From: Humulus lupulus
Taxonomy: Eukaryota > Streptophyta > Magnoliopsida > Rosales > Cannabaceae
Reading direction: 5' to 3'
NCBI RefSeq assembly: GCF_963169125.1
Contig: NC_084802.1
Span: forward strand, 117,556,903 to 117,620,902
Length of the DNA: 64,000 nt
The notes below the pieces were generated by a model. That model ran no database searches, was not told where the DNA came from, and was given only the letters and a program-made list of their open reading frames with translations. A program made the position numbers and the translations under genes. Positions 35,359-47,660 of this stretch are shown here, piece by piece (the first letter of the stretch is position 1; each line of letters begins with the position of its first letter).

Positions 35359-37904
35359 ATAAGCTTGGAAAAAAGTAAATCACTTGAATCTAGAATTTAA
35401 AACTGAACCAAGACATCTTTGTCTAGGTTTATTTGTTGATGGAATAAACCAACATAGAACTCTGAGTAGTCGACATAGTTCATGGCCCATCTTCCTTGTT
35501 ATGTACAATCTTCCTCCATGGTTAGTCATGAAAAGGAAGTTTATGATGTTTTTGTTAATGATTTCAAGGCCAAAACAACCAGGACACGATATTGATGTTT
35601 ATTTGGCACCATTAATTGATGATTTGAAAGAGTTGTATGAAAATGATTTTAAGGCATACGATGGTTTAAAGAAAGAATTCTTTAATTTGAAAGTTGTGTT
35701 GTTGTGGACAGTTAGCGATTTCCCAACATATGGTAATTTATCAGGGTTGAACACAAAAGGTTATGAAGGTTGTCCAATTTGTTGCACCAGCGCATGGGCT
35801 CATCGCCTATCAAATGGACGCAAAATGTGCTATATGGGTCATATACGATACCTTCCTCTAAGTCATCGTGATAGAAATAAAAAGAAAGCATTTGATGATA
35901 CTGAAGAATGAAATGTTTCTCCTTTGCCACTATCAGGGGAGAAAATTCTTGATGAAGTAGAAAAAATAGACTTTATGGAAAGACGCAAAAAAAAAAAAGG
36001 AAAGTTAATGGATTTTTTCAAATAAAATCAATTTTTTTTTTCATCTTCCATACTGGAAAGATTTAATGGTTCGACATTGTTTGGACGTCATGCACATAGA
36101 AAGAAATGTATGTGAAAGTATTATCGGTACCTTACTTGATATCCCCGACAAAACTAAGGATGGTTTGGCTAGTCATTTATATCTTGTTGAGATGGGCATA
36201 AAACATCGTTTGGCACCTGAGGAGAAAGGTAAATGTACATATTTACCTTCGGCTTGTTTTATGTTTTCTAGAGAAGAGAAACAAGGTGTATGTAAATCAC
36301 TTGTAGAGATGAAAGTGCCTGATGGATATTCATCTAACATTCAAAACTTAGTGTCCATGGAGGATTTGAGGTTAATGGGAATGAAATATCAGGATTGCCA
36401 CATGTTAATGGAACAATTATTTCCGATTGCCATTCGATTAGTCTTACAAAAAAGATTTTGGGATTGTGTGACAAATGTTTGCATCTTTTTAAATCAATTA
36501 TGTAGAAAAGAATTAGAAATGAAGAAGTTGGATGCATTGCATGATCAGAAAGTCGTTACTTTATGCAACCTTGATATATATTTTCCACCATCTTTCTTTG
36601 ACATCATCAAACATTTGATGGTTCATCTAGTAAGAGAAGCGGAATTGTGTGGGCAAGTTTGGGCAAGATGGATGTATCCATTTGAAAGGAATATGAAGGT
36701 ATTAAAATGTTATGTGCATAATCACCATCATCCAGAAGCTAGTATGGTTGAGTGTTATATATCAGAAGAGGCAGTCAAATTTTGTTCAGAGTACATGGTT
36801 GGAGTCGAGGCAATCGGAATCAGCAAACCACAAAATAACTAAGAGATTGATAAAGGATTATGGGGGAGAGGAACAGTGGTGACCGTATCTAAGAAAAAAT
36901 TAGATCAAGCTCAATTAGTTGTACTGGGAAATAATCCAGAGGTTCAATCATATATAACGTAAGTCATATATTTCAATCAATTTTAACACTTATTTGTTAC
37001 ACACTCATTTATGTATTATTTAAATTTTAAACCATTAATGTTTATTTGTAGTGAGCACATGGAGTTATTACAATCGATGGTTCCAAACAAGGTTAAAAAT
37101 AAACAGAAATGGGTTATAAATGAACATCGTAAAACATTTATTAGGTGGTTGGAGAATACCATTCTATCGAAGTTGGGAGAACAAAATCATGGAGTGTCGG
37201 ATGTGTTGAATCACATATCTCTTGGAGCAAGCATTGAAGTAATAAAGCATCATGCTTATATTGTCGGGGAAAAACAATTTCATACAAAGTCAAGAGATGA
37301 TGCTCGAATGGTTCAAAATAGTTGAGTAAGTATTGTCGCAGAAGCAATGCTTTTTGCAAGTGCAAAAGACAATAATCCAGTTTCAGGTACTATGACATAT
37401 TATGGGATTATTGAAGAAATATGGGAAATTGATTATTCGTTGTTTCGAATTCCCCTTCTTAAATTTTCTTGGGTAGACAACAATGTTGGAGTTAGAACAG
37501 ACGAGCCTGGATTCACTTTGGTTGATTTAAGTAGAAAATGAAGCAAGAACGATCCTTTCATCATGGCTACCCAAGCAAAACAAGTGTTTTATATAACTCA
37601 TCCAGTTGATACTAAATGGTCTGTTGTTTTAACAATCCTAGAAAGGAAGTGTCTAGAGAATGAAGACGATGAGGAAAATGAAGATTTATGTCATTATTGT
37701 TACATTGTTGGACAACCGATACATGAACAAGTTGAGGAAATTCATGATTGTTCAGAAGACGATGGTGGTGAATACATTAGAAGCGACATTGAAGAAGGAA
37801 TATGGGTAGATTGTCAATCGACCCAAAAGAAAAGAAAACGTGTTCAACGAGTAATATGTGTTTATTTATGTCCTAATTATGTGTATGTTTTTAGTAATGT
37901 ATAA
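35359..37904 (+). pseudogene. CACTA #2 TNP2, core to C-terminus
   Basis: 35384-35911 is Tnp2 core (CLGLFVDGINQ, MYNLPPWLVMKRKFMM, KGYEGCPICC). 36066-36842 is the DUF4218 region, a clean 258-codon stretch (MHIERNVCESIIG, LFPIAIRLV, FPPSFFDIIKHLMVHL, MYPFERNMKVLK). After a GTAAGT intron near 36960, 37053-37540 reads GASIEVIKHHAYIVGEKQFH, then the DUF4216 region (MTYYGIIEEIWEIDYS, DEPGFTLVDL), and 37563-37860 QAKQVFYITHPVDTKWSVVL plus an acidic tail with GIWVD. Stops or shifts lie near 35909, 36025, 36843, 37323 and 37539. Damage is light, so this copy is younger or better preserved than #1. Confidence 0.88.
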
Positions 37905-37944
37905 ATTGGTACTAATAATTGTTAAATTGATGTTTATGTTGCAG

Positions 37945-40299
37945 ATGACAGATCCAGAAGATGAGAATATGCCAAATAAGCGAGGTCCTACAAAGATGAG
38001 CCATGTAAATCAACAAAAGGATAAAATAATCAGGGTAGACCTTGAGTACAATGATAGGGGAGAATCATTTGGAGATGCATATTCAGAGATGATTTCATAC
38101 CTTGGAGTTAATGCAGAAAGTCAATCTCACTGAATTATGCTGATTGGAGGCGTGTCCCACAACATTTGAAAGATAATATTTGGACTAATATATATGTAAG
38201 TTAATCTATGGAATGTATAATGATTTGGTGTTTATTTGAATTTAATGTTTTAATTTAATTGATTAGTTTTCTTTATATTTTTAGGGTGGTTACAACGTTC
38301 CAGAGTCATGGAAGAAAGAGTGCCTGAAAATTGTTGGAAGAATGATGAAAGATTTTTAAGACTTATATCACTACCAAATACATCTACCCATTGGAAAATG
38401 TGAACATGATGGAATGACTCTCACATGTCCCATCAACATATCCAGAAATCGATCACAAGGACTGGCTAAAATTTGTCCAACATCATGTAACTCCAGAGTT
38501 TTAGGTACTCTTTTCTATGCATAATCAGTTTCGAAATATGATTAAGTGTTTAGTAACTTAAATTTAAATCTTTTTTGTAGGAATTCAAGAAAGCACAAAT
38601 AGAACGAGCACTACAAAATACGTCGAGACAACGTACATCTCGCAGAGGCATGGTGAATATCAAAGAGGATTTGGTAAGTAATTCACATGAGTGGTTTAGC
38701 ATATATTGAATATCACCAAATAACTTCAATTATCTTATATGTTGTAGAAAAAAAGAACGTGGTGTGCAAAATGTAGAATGCAATGAAGTTTGGCTAAGAG
38801 CTCGTGAAAAAAAAAATTCTTGTCACAGAATTGGACATACAGATTCAAGAGAAGATAGTAAGTGATCTAAAGTAATGTAACAATGATTAAACTAACTTAA
38901 AAAATTTATACATTATTAATTTTATTGGTTAATGTTATGCTGAATAGGAGGAATTGAAAGAAAAAGCTAGTCATGGTGAAATTGTAGCTAAGGGTCGGGA
39001 TGACATCTTGACTCAAGCGTTAGGGACACCTGAGCATTCAGGTCGTGTTCGAGCTGCTGGGTATGATACTTCTTAATTTGTGTTAGCTTTGTATTTACTT
39101 AGCTAAAATAATTAACTTGGTGGATTATTTTATAGGTTTACTGCTAAAATTACTTCATTATTTGGAAAAAAAAAAGTGTTAGATGTTGTTTCTCAGAACG
39201 GAAACGAGATTGCTAGACTCACAAAAGAAATTGAAAACTTGAAGAGGGAAAGAGCTAGACAATTAGAGGAGAATGAGAATGAAGAACAATTCTACAATGA
39301 AGAGGAGAATATGGACACTGAAGTAGAATACAATAATGAAGAAAACATTGAAGAATAATTTCAACCTGTTATGTATCAGTTCCCTCCACAACATAATAAT
39401 GTTGTGAAACTATGTTCAGATAATATTCACAACGTAGTAGCTGAGGGTGTCATAATTGATTTAGTGGGCCCTGTCACAATTCATATAGTTCAACTAGATG
39501 ATTCGGTCGTGTGAGTTTTGGTCACCAATTTTATACAAGAGGATGCCGAAATCTCAATTGCAGTTGGTGAAGTACAATATGTTCATGATACAACTGATAC
39601 ATTCCTTCCTTGGCCGAAGCATTTAATTATGACTCATGAGGTATAAAATAATTCATCACTTTATCCATTTGTTATATAAGTATATAGTATTAATGATTTA
39701 AATGATATTTTACAGGGTCCCCTACAAATGAACCTTGCAATGTTAAGAAGTGTGTCCAACGCGAAACACAAATCCATGCCTAGCCCACATGTGTCATCAG
39801 CTGGATCTCACATCAATGTAGGAGAAGCTGAAATAGAACCCCAACTATTCAATGCTCATATAATAAATCGTATCCACATTAGTCTTCGATTTATTGTGAA
39901 GGAATACTGTTCGATTAAAGGAACAACATGAGTCGTAGTAATTCCTCTTGACCAATCATTTATGAGTCGCGAGTCCATCTTCATCACTTAGAAAGATGTA
40001 GAGCAAGTAGCAACTTTGGATAATATTGGAGGTTCAGCCATGCTTTTTGGCATAAGGTATCCCTTCAACTTCAACTTAATCTTTAATTTAAGATAAACAT
40101 GACATGGTTCTGCTGATCTCCTCTGTGAACTGTGGAATATTTTAGCTGTAAATTGAATGTTAACAGATTTGGGTAGTCCTATTTATAGAGGAACCTATGC
40201 CGAAATTTTAAAAAAATATTTAATACTTGAGAAATTTTTACAAATGCATTTGGGAGAGCCTTAAGGAAAATACACGTGTATATTTCAAGTTTTTTGATA
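37945..40299 (+). pseudogene. CACTA #2 second gene (Transposase_24-like), 5' part
   Basis: Multi-exon gene beginning MTDPEDENMPNKRGPTKMSH, the start typical of Ptta/En/Spm second genes (PF03004 type). It follows with YADWRRVPQHLKDNIWTNIY after a one-base frameshift near 38130, then further exons near 38285, 38580, 38945 and 39140-39358. The last has a coiled-coil end and an acidic tail. More exons at 39368-40090 read SIAVGEVQYVHDTTDTFLPW and IGGSAMLFGIRYPF, which lead towards a protease domain. This protein class binds the subterminal repeats. It is cut by the gypsy insertion at 40305. Confidence 0.7.
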
Positions 40300-40304
40300 C
40301 TGAG

Positions 40305-40334
40305 TGTAATGACCCAAAATCACTAATATGGCTT
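40305..40334 (+). repeat. 5' LTR stump (30 bp)
   Basis: Matches the first 30 bases of the 3' LTR at 43996 with one mismatch (TGTAATG versus TGTAACG) and then switches to gag. A GGCGGACCTATC word occurs just after the join (40336) and again at 40376, so a short duplication accompanied the deletion. Confidence 0.85.
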
Positions 40335-43300
40335 GGCGGACCTATCCGGTGGCCGTCAGGGTGGCGGCGAGGCATGGCGGACCTATCTGGAGTGCCCGAG
40401 GTGTAGAAGACGCCATCTGGGCGAGTGTCGGCCTAAGGCATGCTTTGTGTGCGGAGCAGTAGGGCATCTCAGGAAAGACTGTTCGACGATGAAGAAAGGT
40501 GAAGCAGGGAAGGTGGATAGCTTGACTATAGCTCGAGTATTCACCTTGACTCAGGCAGAGGCCAAGGCTAGTCCCTCGGTAGTGATAGGTCAGCTTTCTA
40601 GTGCTGGCACTCCTTTTACAGTATTGATTGATTCTGGTGCTACATATTCTTTTGTTTCTAGTAGAGTGATTGATAGATTGTGTAGACCCAGTGAGAATCG
40701 GACTGCAGGGTTTGGGGCTTTATTGCCTACAGGGGAACTGGTAGTTTCTAGAAGATGGATTAGGGCATTGCCAGTGATGGTTGATAGTAGGGAACTTTCG
40801 GTGGATCTGATTGAGTTAGATATGGAGGATTTTGATATGATCCTAGGGATGGATTGGTTGGTCAGGTATGGAGCTACTATTGACTACAGGAAGAAGATGG
40901 TGACTTTTGAGCCTGAGGGAGAGGACCCTTTTGTCTTTGTGGGTGCAGTGTCTGGACCTCGCGTACCCATGATTTCAGCATTGAGAGCCAGAGACTTGTT
41001 ACAGGGTGGATGTATAGGTTTTCTGGCTAGTGTGGTGGATACTACTAGGGTTATGCCGGCAGGGCTGGGAGAGACCAGATTGGTGTGTGAATTCTTAGAC
41101 GTATTTCCTGAGGATTTACCAGGGTTGCTGCCGCGTAGGGAGATTCAGTTTGAGATTGAGTTAGCACCGGGGACAGAACCATTATCAAGGACACCATATA
41201 GGATGGCACCAGCAGAGTTGAAGGAATTGAAGATACAATTGCAAGAACTTCTGGATTTGGGATTCATCAGGCCTAGTTATTCTCCATGGGGCGCTCTAGT
41301 GTTGTTTGTTAAGAAGAAGGATGGGACTTTGAGGATGTGTATAGATTATAGAGAATTGAACAAGTTGACTATCAAGAATAAGTACCCTCTACCAAGGATT
41401 GATGACTTGTTCGATCGACTGCAGGGAAAGATGGTGCTCTCAAAGATTGATCTTCGATCTGGTTATCACCAGCTGAGGATCAAAGATGAGGATATACCGA
41501 AGACGGCCTTTCGGACACGGTATGGGCATTATGAGTTCTTGGTCATGTCTTTTGGTTTGACCAATGCCCCGACAACTTTTATGGATCTGATGAACAAGGT
41601 GTTCAAGGACTTCTTGGATTGGTTCGTCATTGTTTTCATCGACGACATCTTGGTTTACTCCAGTTCAAAGGCAGAGCATGAGCGGCATCTCCGACAGGTT
41701 TTACAGAGGTTAAGGGAGCATCCGTTGTACGTCAAGTTTAAGAAGTGTGAGTTTTGGTTTCCAGAGGTGACCTTTCTTGGGCATATAGTTGGTGCAAAAG
41801 GGATTAAGGTGGATTCGTCCAAGGTAGAAGCGGTGAGGGATTGGCCAAGGCCAAGGAACGCCTCGGAGGTGCGAAGTTTCCTTAGATTTGCCGGTTATTA
41901 CAGACGGTTCATAGAAGGGTTCTCAAATATTTCTTCACCGATGACAGAGCTGACAAGAAAGAATCAGAAGTTTGTTTGGTCAGAGAAGTGTGAGAACAAC
42001 TTTCAAGAGTTGAAGCGACGGCTTATTTCTGCACCTGTGTTGAGTCTTCCTTCGAAGGAAGGAAAGTTTATAGTCTATTGTGATGCATCAAGGATGGGTT
42101 TGGGCTGTGTGTTGATGCAGAATGAGAAAGTAATAGCTTATGCATCTCGGCAGCTAAAGGAGTATGAGCAACGGAATCCTACTCATGACTTGGAACTGGC
42201 AGCAGTGGTATTCACACTGAAGGTGTGGTGTCATTATTTGTATGGGGAGAAATGCGAGATATATACTGACCATAAGAGTTTGAAGTATTTCTTTACTCAG
42301 AAGGATTTGAACATGAGGCAGAGACGTTGGTTGGAGCTGGTTAAGGATTATGATTGTGACATCCTTTACCACCCCGAGAAAGCCAATGTGGTGGCAGATG
42401 CATTGAGCCGGAGGGGCCCAGGACAGTTGTATAGTTCCACCTAGATCTCAAGAGAGTTAGCTAATGAGATGGCCAGGGCAAGGATATAACTGGTGGTAGG
42501 CCAGCTAACCAATATTACCTTGCAGTCGACCCTGTTAGAGCAGGTCAAGGAGGGACAGTTAGTGGATGCGCAGTTGCAGGAGGTTAGATAGTGTGTCTTA
42601 GCGGGGACAGCTAAGGATTATGCCTTTTCTGAGACAGGTTTACTTCGATATCAGGGACGGATTTGTGTTCCGGTAGATGAGGGGGTCAGACGAGAGATAC
42701 TGGATGAGTCTCACACTATGCCATACTCACTCCATCCGGGTACCACAAAGATGTATCAGGATCTACGGACATTATATTGGTGGCCCGGGATGAAGAAGGA
42801 TGTGGTAGAGTATGTGGCTAGATGTTTGACATGTCAGCAGGTTAAGGCTGAGCATCAGCGACCAGCGGGATTGCTTCAGCCTTTGGGTATCCCAGAGTGG
42901 AAGTGGGAGGACATTACGATGGATTTCGTGGGAGGATTACCCAGGACAGTTGGACTTCATGACTCGGTGTGGGTGATAGTGGACAGATACACCAAGTCAG
43001 CTCATTTTCTACCAGTGAGGTCGACCTATACAGTGGAATAGTATGCAGAGTTGTATGTGAGGGAGATAGTTCGTCTCCATGGGGTTCCAAAGACTATTGT
43101 ATCTGATCGAGACCCTATCTTTACCTCCAAGTTTTGGGGAGCTCTACAGAGAGCTATGGGGACTCAGTTGAAGTTTAGCACAGTTTTTCATCCTCAGACT
43201 GATGGACAGTCTAAGAGGACGATTCAGGTGTTGGAGGACATGCTTAGGGCATGTGTGATTGATTTTGAGGGGTCTTGGAGTAAGTACTTACCGTTGATTG

Positions 43301-43959
43301 AATTCTCGTATAACAACAGTTATCAGTCCTCGATTAGGGTGGCCCCTTATGAGATGTTATATGGGAGAAAGTGTAAGTCACCCATACACTGGGATGAAAT
43401 GTGTTAGATGAGGTACTTAGGACCAGATATGGTTCAGAGGACTAATGAGGCTATTGAGAAGATTCGAGCTAGAATGCTTGCTTCGCAGAGTAGACAGAAA
43501 AGCTACGATGATCCTAAGCGTAGAAACGTGGAGTTCCAGGTTGGGGACCACGTGTTTCTGCGAGTTTCACCACTGAGAGGGGTGAGGAGATTTGGAGTAA
43601 AGGGCAAGCTAAGCCCTCGGTTTGTTGGACCTTTCGAGATTCTAGAAAGGATTGGACAGGTGGCTTATAGGTTGGCCTTACCACCATCGCTGTCAGGAGT
43701 TTATGATGTGTTCCATGTCTCTATGTTGCGGAAGTATGTTTCAGATGCGACACATGTGCTGAAGTATGAGGACTTAGAGTTACAGACAGACTTGTCCTAT
43801 GAAGAGCGACCAGTTCAGATTTTGGATCGGAAAGACAAAGTCTTACGGAATAAGACAATTCCGTTAGTGAAAGTGTTGTGGAGAAATAGTAAGGTCGAGG
43901 AAGCAACCTGGGAGTTAGAGACAGCGATGCGGGATCAGTATCCCGAGCTATTCAGGTAA
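40333..43959 (+). pseudogene. Gypsy gag-pol polyprotein with nonsense mutations
   Basis: The first 703 codons are open (40333-42444): a CCHC zinc knuckle at about residues 37-50 ([14 protein letters not shown]), aspartic protease DSGAT at 100-104, reverse transcriptase with YRELNKL and FIDD at about 435-438, and RNase H with YCDAS near 581 and YTDHKSL. After the stop at 42442 the same frame continues through the HHCC zinc region (CLTCQQ), the integrase core (IVDRYTKS, SDRD) and the C-terminal GPFEIL and MLRKY motifs to a natural stop at 43959. At the expected catalytic Glu of integrase the sequence reads QSKRT, so that residue is Lys. Four further in-frame stops lie near 42487, 42588, 43039 and 43405; I found no frameshift. 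It is defective, but the best-preserved pol here. Confidence 0.93.
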
Positions 43960-43981
43960 ATTTTGAGGACGAAATTCTTAG

Positions 43982-43995
43982 TAGGAGGGGATAGT
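43982..43995 (+). other. Polypurine tract
   Basis: TAGGAGGGGATAGT directly before the 3' LTR; it primes plus-strand DNA synthesis in this class of element. Confidence 0.8.
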
Positions 43996-46283
43996 TGTAA
44001 CGACCCAAAATCACTAATATGGCTTAAGGGCCTTGATTAGTGTGCCAGGAGGGCATAATTGGTTTATGTGTGAATTTATTGATATTACATGATAAGCATG
44101 CTTGTATGATTATATGAATATAAATGTGATTAAATGTTATACTTGTGAGAACCACATTATTATATGGGTAAATCTGCAGAGCACGACTCGAGGCGATCCT
44201 AGGGCTAGATAGCGGGAAAAGTCACAACGAGGCTTAATAGTTGACTTTGGATAAGTCAGGGGTATTTTAGGTATTGGGTAGTTATTTATACTATCGGGTT
44301 ATGAAAATAAATATATGGAGATATATTTGAGGTTAGGAAGTCTAGGCAGGAATATTGGGGAATTTTACCGTTTTGCCCTCGGGGACGTTTCTGGCACCCC
44401 GAGCCTCGAGATTGGCTTAACAGGATTAGGATATGTTAAAATTAAAGGAAAATAGTAGAACAAATATTAGACCGACTTATCTTTCTCAGCTCTTCTCTCT
44501 ACTCTCTCTTTCAAGGAAAAACACAAGGAGGAACCACTGAAAATTTAGTGAATCAAGCTGGGAATTTCTGAGAATTGAGGTGGGGATTTAGAGGCTTAAC
44601 TCAAGGATTGTCCAAGGAACATTTAATCAAGGCTAAGGTAAGAATTAAACTGTGTTTTGAAGTTAGAAACTTTGAGTTTTTGACTGAGTAATGAGATGAT
44701 TGTAATATTGATGTTAAGGTTGAATTGGAGCTGGAAAACTTGGGAATTAACAGGGATTTTGCTTAGAAAAGGAGTTCAGCTGAAGAGGTAAGTTATAATT
44801 CATGATTTAGAGGCTTAAATTCGAGTTTTGCATGGCTGGGTTTTGAGTCCTTGAGTTAGAAAGTTTCAGTGATTGAAGTGGGTTTTTGATGGGTTTCTAG
44901 TCTAGTTTTCAGCTGGGTTGTGTTGCTGGAATCTTGTGGGAAGTTTTTGGATAATTGAGTTGTGGAATTGGGGTTATTTTGGGAGAGTTTGCATGAGCTT
45001 TGGGAGTAAAAAATGGAGGTTTTTCTGGGCTCGAAGGGGTCGGGCCACGGCATAGTTCTTGGTGAGCCGCGGCCCTTCGAAGCTGATGGGTACTGAGGAA
45101 GGAGGGCGGGCCGTGATATGGTCTAAGTAGGGTCGCGACCCTTACCTGATTTTCTGCTTTGGGAGGCCTCTGGTTGAGGCCATGCCGTGGCATGGATGGC
45201 TAATGCCACAACCCTTAAGGGATTTTGGGATTTTGAAATTCTAGGCTTGGGAATTTAACCTAGGGTGCTCGGGATTGAATCTTTTACCATGTTTGGTGAA
45301 GTTCAATGTTCCAGAGATTAGAACTTTGTCTAGAAGCTCATTTAAGTTTGTTAATGGTATCCTTCACCTTGGTTGTGGCTAGGTGATAAAAGCTAAGGCT
45401 CGGGAATGGATCGTGCTTGAGGAGCGTTGCTCATAATCAGTTACAGCAAAGATTAAAGGTAAGAAAACTGCACCTGGTTGAATATATGTGATGGGACTAA
45501 GGGTTCCCTATTGTGTATGCTTGAATAGATTGTATTATGCCATGCAAGCTAATTAGTGAACCAACGGCCTAAGGGTGCCAAGGGTTACACTAGCGCACAG
45601 GGCGCGGCTTGGCCACTGGTAGCCAAGGACAGCTTAATATGCACTGAGCTCTGTTTAAGCGGGCCAGAGTCAGTGGGGGTAAACAGCGGGTGCGGCCTAA
45701 GTTGTCGGCCCTGATTATTATGTGATATGAATGTTATAAGTGATTGATTGCATCCATGATTCTGAATATATGTTGATTAACTAATGTGGATTATTTGGTG
45801 AAAGTTCATGCTTAGTGAATCTACTATCTGTTATTATTGTTTGTGTTGCATATTATGTTTTCTTGATGGGCCTTGGCTCACGGGTGCTATGTGGTGCAGG
45901 TAAAGGCAAGGGCAAGGGCAAGCTTGATCAGCCTTGATTTGGAGAGCTCTGCGAGGGGAATGTACATGGGCAGTTGCTCAGCCGCCATGGTTGAAGTTTA
46001 GGCAGGGACGCGAGACCCAGAAATTGTCCATTTTGCCTTAGTATGGCTGACAACTGTTTGTATTATTTTGGGAGTCTGTAATCCAACTTTTAAACTCTGT
46101 TTCTTTTGGGATCCCGTGTACATAATTGCTTAATTATATAAAATGGAACTTTTGAGACCAAAACCTTTTTAACCCTAGCTCGTACTTGATTAGTGACACA
46201 TTTTTAAATTAATGATTTGATTAGCAAGTCTTGCACCTTTATAAGTACAAAGTGTAGTGGTCTTGGCTAACCAGGACGTTACA
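43996..46283 (+). repeat. Gypsy 3' LTR, 2288 bp
   Basis: Starts TGTAACGACCCAAAATCAC and ends CCAGGACGTTACA. Same family as the solo LTR at 18189-20497. It holds the TTGATGGGCCTTGGCTCA block near 45862 and TTGGGATCCCGTGTA near 46108. GC-rich islands with GCCGCGGC-like words lie at about 45040-45180. Confidence 0.9.
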
Positions 46284-46288
46284 CTGAG

Positions 46289-47014
46289 CTTCTTAGTACT
46301 AACAGTGCACAAGATTTGGAGCATACACCTTCAATTATGGCAAATTGGTTGATGACAATGGATAGACCATGACAAATGTGCTTTATTCCTTTGAACGTGA
46401 AGTAAGAAATACCTAAAACTACTTTAACTACTCTTTTCATATAATCATCTAATTAATTTAACTTAATTATTATTTTTGTAAACATTGGATGCTAGTGATC
46501 GCTATGCCACAAGGAAGTGTCGTATTTCTTGACCCATTAAAAGTAACGACCTCCACAAATTGATGTATTGATGATGAGGTAAATTTTATTTTTAAAATTG
46601 TGTTTCTTAAATTTTAAAGTTTAAATTATTAAATTTTTTACATCTTTAATTTCTTAATGTAGTGCATACGAAAGGGCTTCTTCAAATTCCATGTTTGGGA
46701 AGTTTACAAAGGTCTTCCATATTCAGTGCCCAAAACAACCAAAGAGTCATGAATGTGATTTCTATGTATTAAAATACATCCGAGGTCTTGTAAGGGCAGC
46801 GAATGCGGTTGGAGTCCTAAAAAATAAAGTAGGTTTGTTTATATTTTTATAATGTAATTTGGCTTATGATAAACTATAAAATAATATTATGCTCATTAAT
46901 TTTTATTTTTCAATTTTACAGCTTGATGGGAAAAATGTGTACAGTGAGATCGATGACCTCCTCCCAATACAACATGAATGGTTAGCAAGATTGTCAATTT
47001 TTATTTATTATTAG
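46289..47014 (+). pseudogene. CACTA #2 second gene, Ulp1-like protease part
   Basis: Host sequence resumes after the gypsy element with ANWLMTMDRP and CFIPLNV, then exons separated by AT-rich introns. The catalytic pattern of Ulp1/SENP cysteine proteases (C48) is readable: His in HWMLVIAM (46483), Asp in FLDPL (46531), the oxyanion Gln in CPKQP (46736) and Cys in HECDFYV (46754). A short final exon reads LDGKNVYSEIDDLLPIQ and ends near 47014. Stops interrupt exons near 46370 and 46559. Ulp1 enzymes cleave SUMO-type tags; in transposons the role is unknown. It is assigned to the gene starting at 37945 because strand, order and the restored junction agree. Confidence 0.65.
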
Positions 47015-47339
47015 GTGAATTTAGTTTTATAGCTACTTATAATTATGTCAATTGGTATGAATACTATGTCTTTTTTTTAGACAAAAGAATGAATGTTTAG
47101 TATATGAATGTTTTTATAAGATTACAAACTTGATGAATTTTTTTTATGCAAATGATGAATTAAATCATAATAATGTTAGTAAAGGAAATAAAATATTATT
47201 TATATTAAAATAAATTAGATTTTTAAATATTAAATCTAAAATAAATATTTGGTTATATAATATGAAACAAATATATATATCAGTTATTACAAAACAAAAA
47301 TATATATACAATTTGATTATTACAAAAAAAAAAAAAAAA
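47015..47339 (+). other. AT-rich 3' region of CACTA #2
   Basis: No ORF and no recognisable motif apart from A/T runs, including a poly(A) stretch ending near 47339. Probably the 3' untranslated part of the second gene. Confidence 0.4.
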
Positions 47340-47660
47340 TTAAATAATCCTTTAACTTCGGTTATTACATAAAAACCAAAGTCTATTCATAACCTTTAAC
47401 TCCAGTTTTTATGTAATAACTGAAGTTAAGGGTTTAAATATTCACATTGGAACTCTTTAACTTCTGTTATTACATAAAAATTGAAGTTAAAGGTATGAAT
47501 GGACTTCAGTTTTTATGTAATTACCAAAGCCTATTCTTAATTTTTAACTTCGGTTATTGTAAGGCTTTTAACTTCGCATGGATAGACTTTGATTCCTATT
47601 TCAGCGAGAACCGAAGTTTATTAGCCTAAAAAACTGAAGTTAAAGGCTACTATTGTAGTA
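47340..47660 (+). repeat. CACTA #2 right subterminal repeats and terminus
   Basis: At least eight alternating copies of CTTTAACTTCGGTT(A/T)TT and its inverse (around 47350, 47390, 47425, 47457, 47484, 47545, 47570 and 47630), ending at GGCTACTATTGTAGTA, a mutated inverse CACTA terminus. The motif matches the left array at 30959-31205. Confidence 0.85.

Larger units (their letters stand above)
40305..46283 (+). mobile_element. Ty3/gypsy element, 5'-deleted
   Basis: Perfect duplications CTGAG at 40300-40304 and 46284-46288 flank the element. The left end keeps only about 30 bp of the 5' LTR (TGTAATGACCCAAAATCAC…). The rest of the LTR, the PBS and most of gag are deleted, and the sequence joins the zinc-knuckle part of gag. 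Then follow protease, RT, RNase H and integrase in one frame, a polypurine tract and a full 3' LTR. Domain order PR-RT-RH-INT marks it as Ty3/gypsy. The cysteine/histidine region and the absence of an obvious chromodomain leave the lineage open. Confidence 0.92.
30950..47660 (+). mobile_element. CACTA element #2 (left terminus unclear)
   Basis: Both ends carry subterminal copies of the motif CCTTTAACTTCGGTTTTT in both orientations. The right end reads GGCTACTATTGTAGTA, the reverse complement of TACTACAATAGTAGCC, i.e. a CACTACAA terminus with its first base changed. In between, on one strand, lie a TNP2 gene and a second gene with a Transposase_24 region and a Ulp1-like protease region. It has been interrupted by a solo LTR (33276-35358) and a gypsy element (40305-46283). 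Without these it would be about 8.6 kb. Confidence 0.75.
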
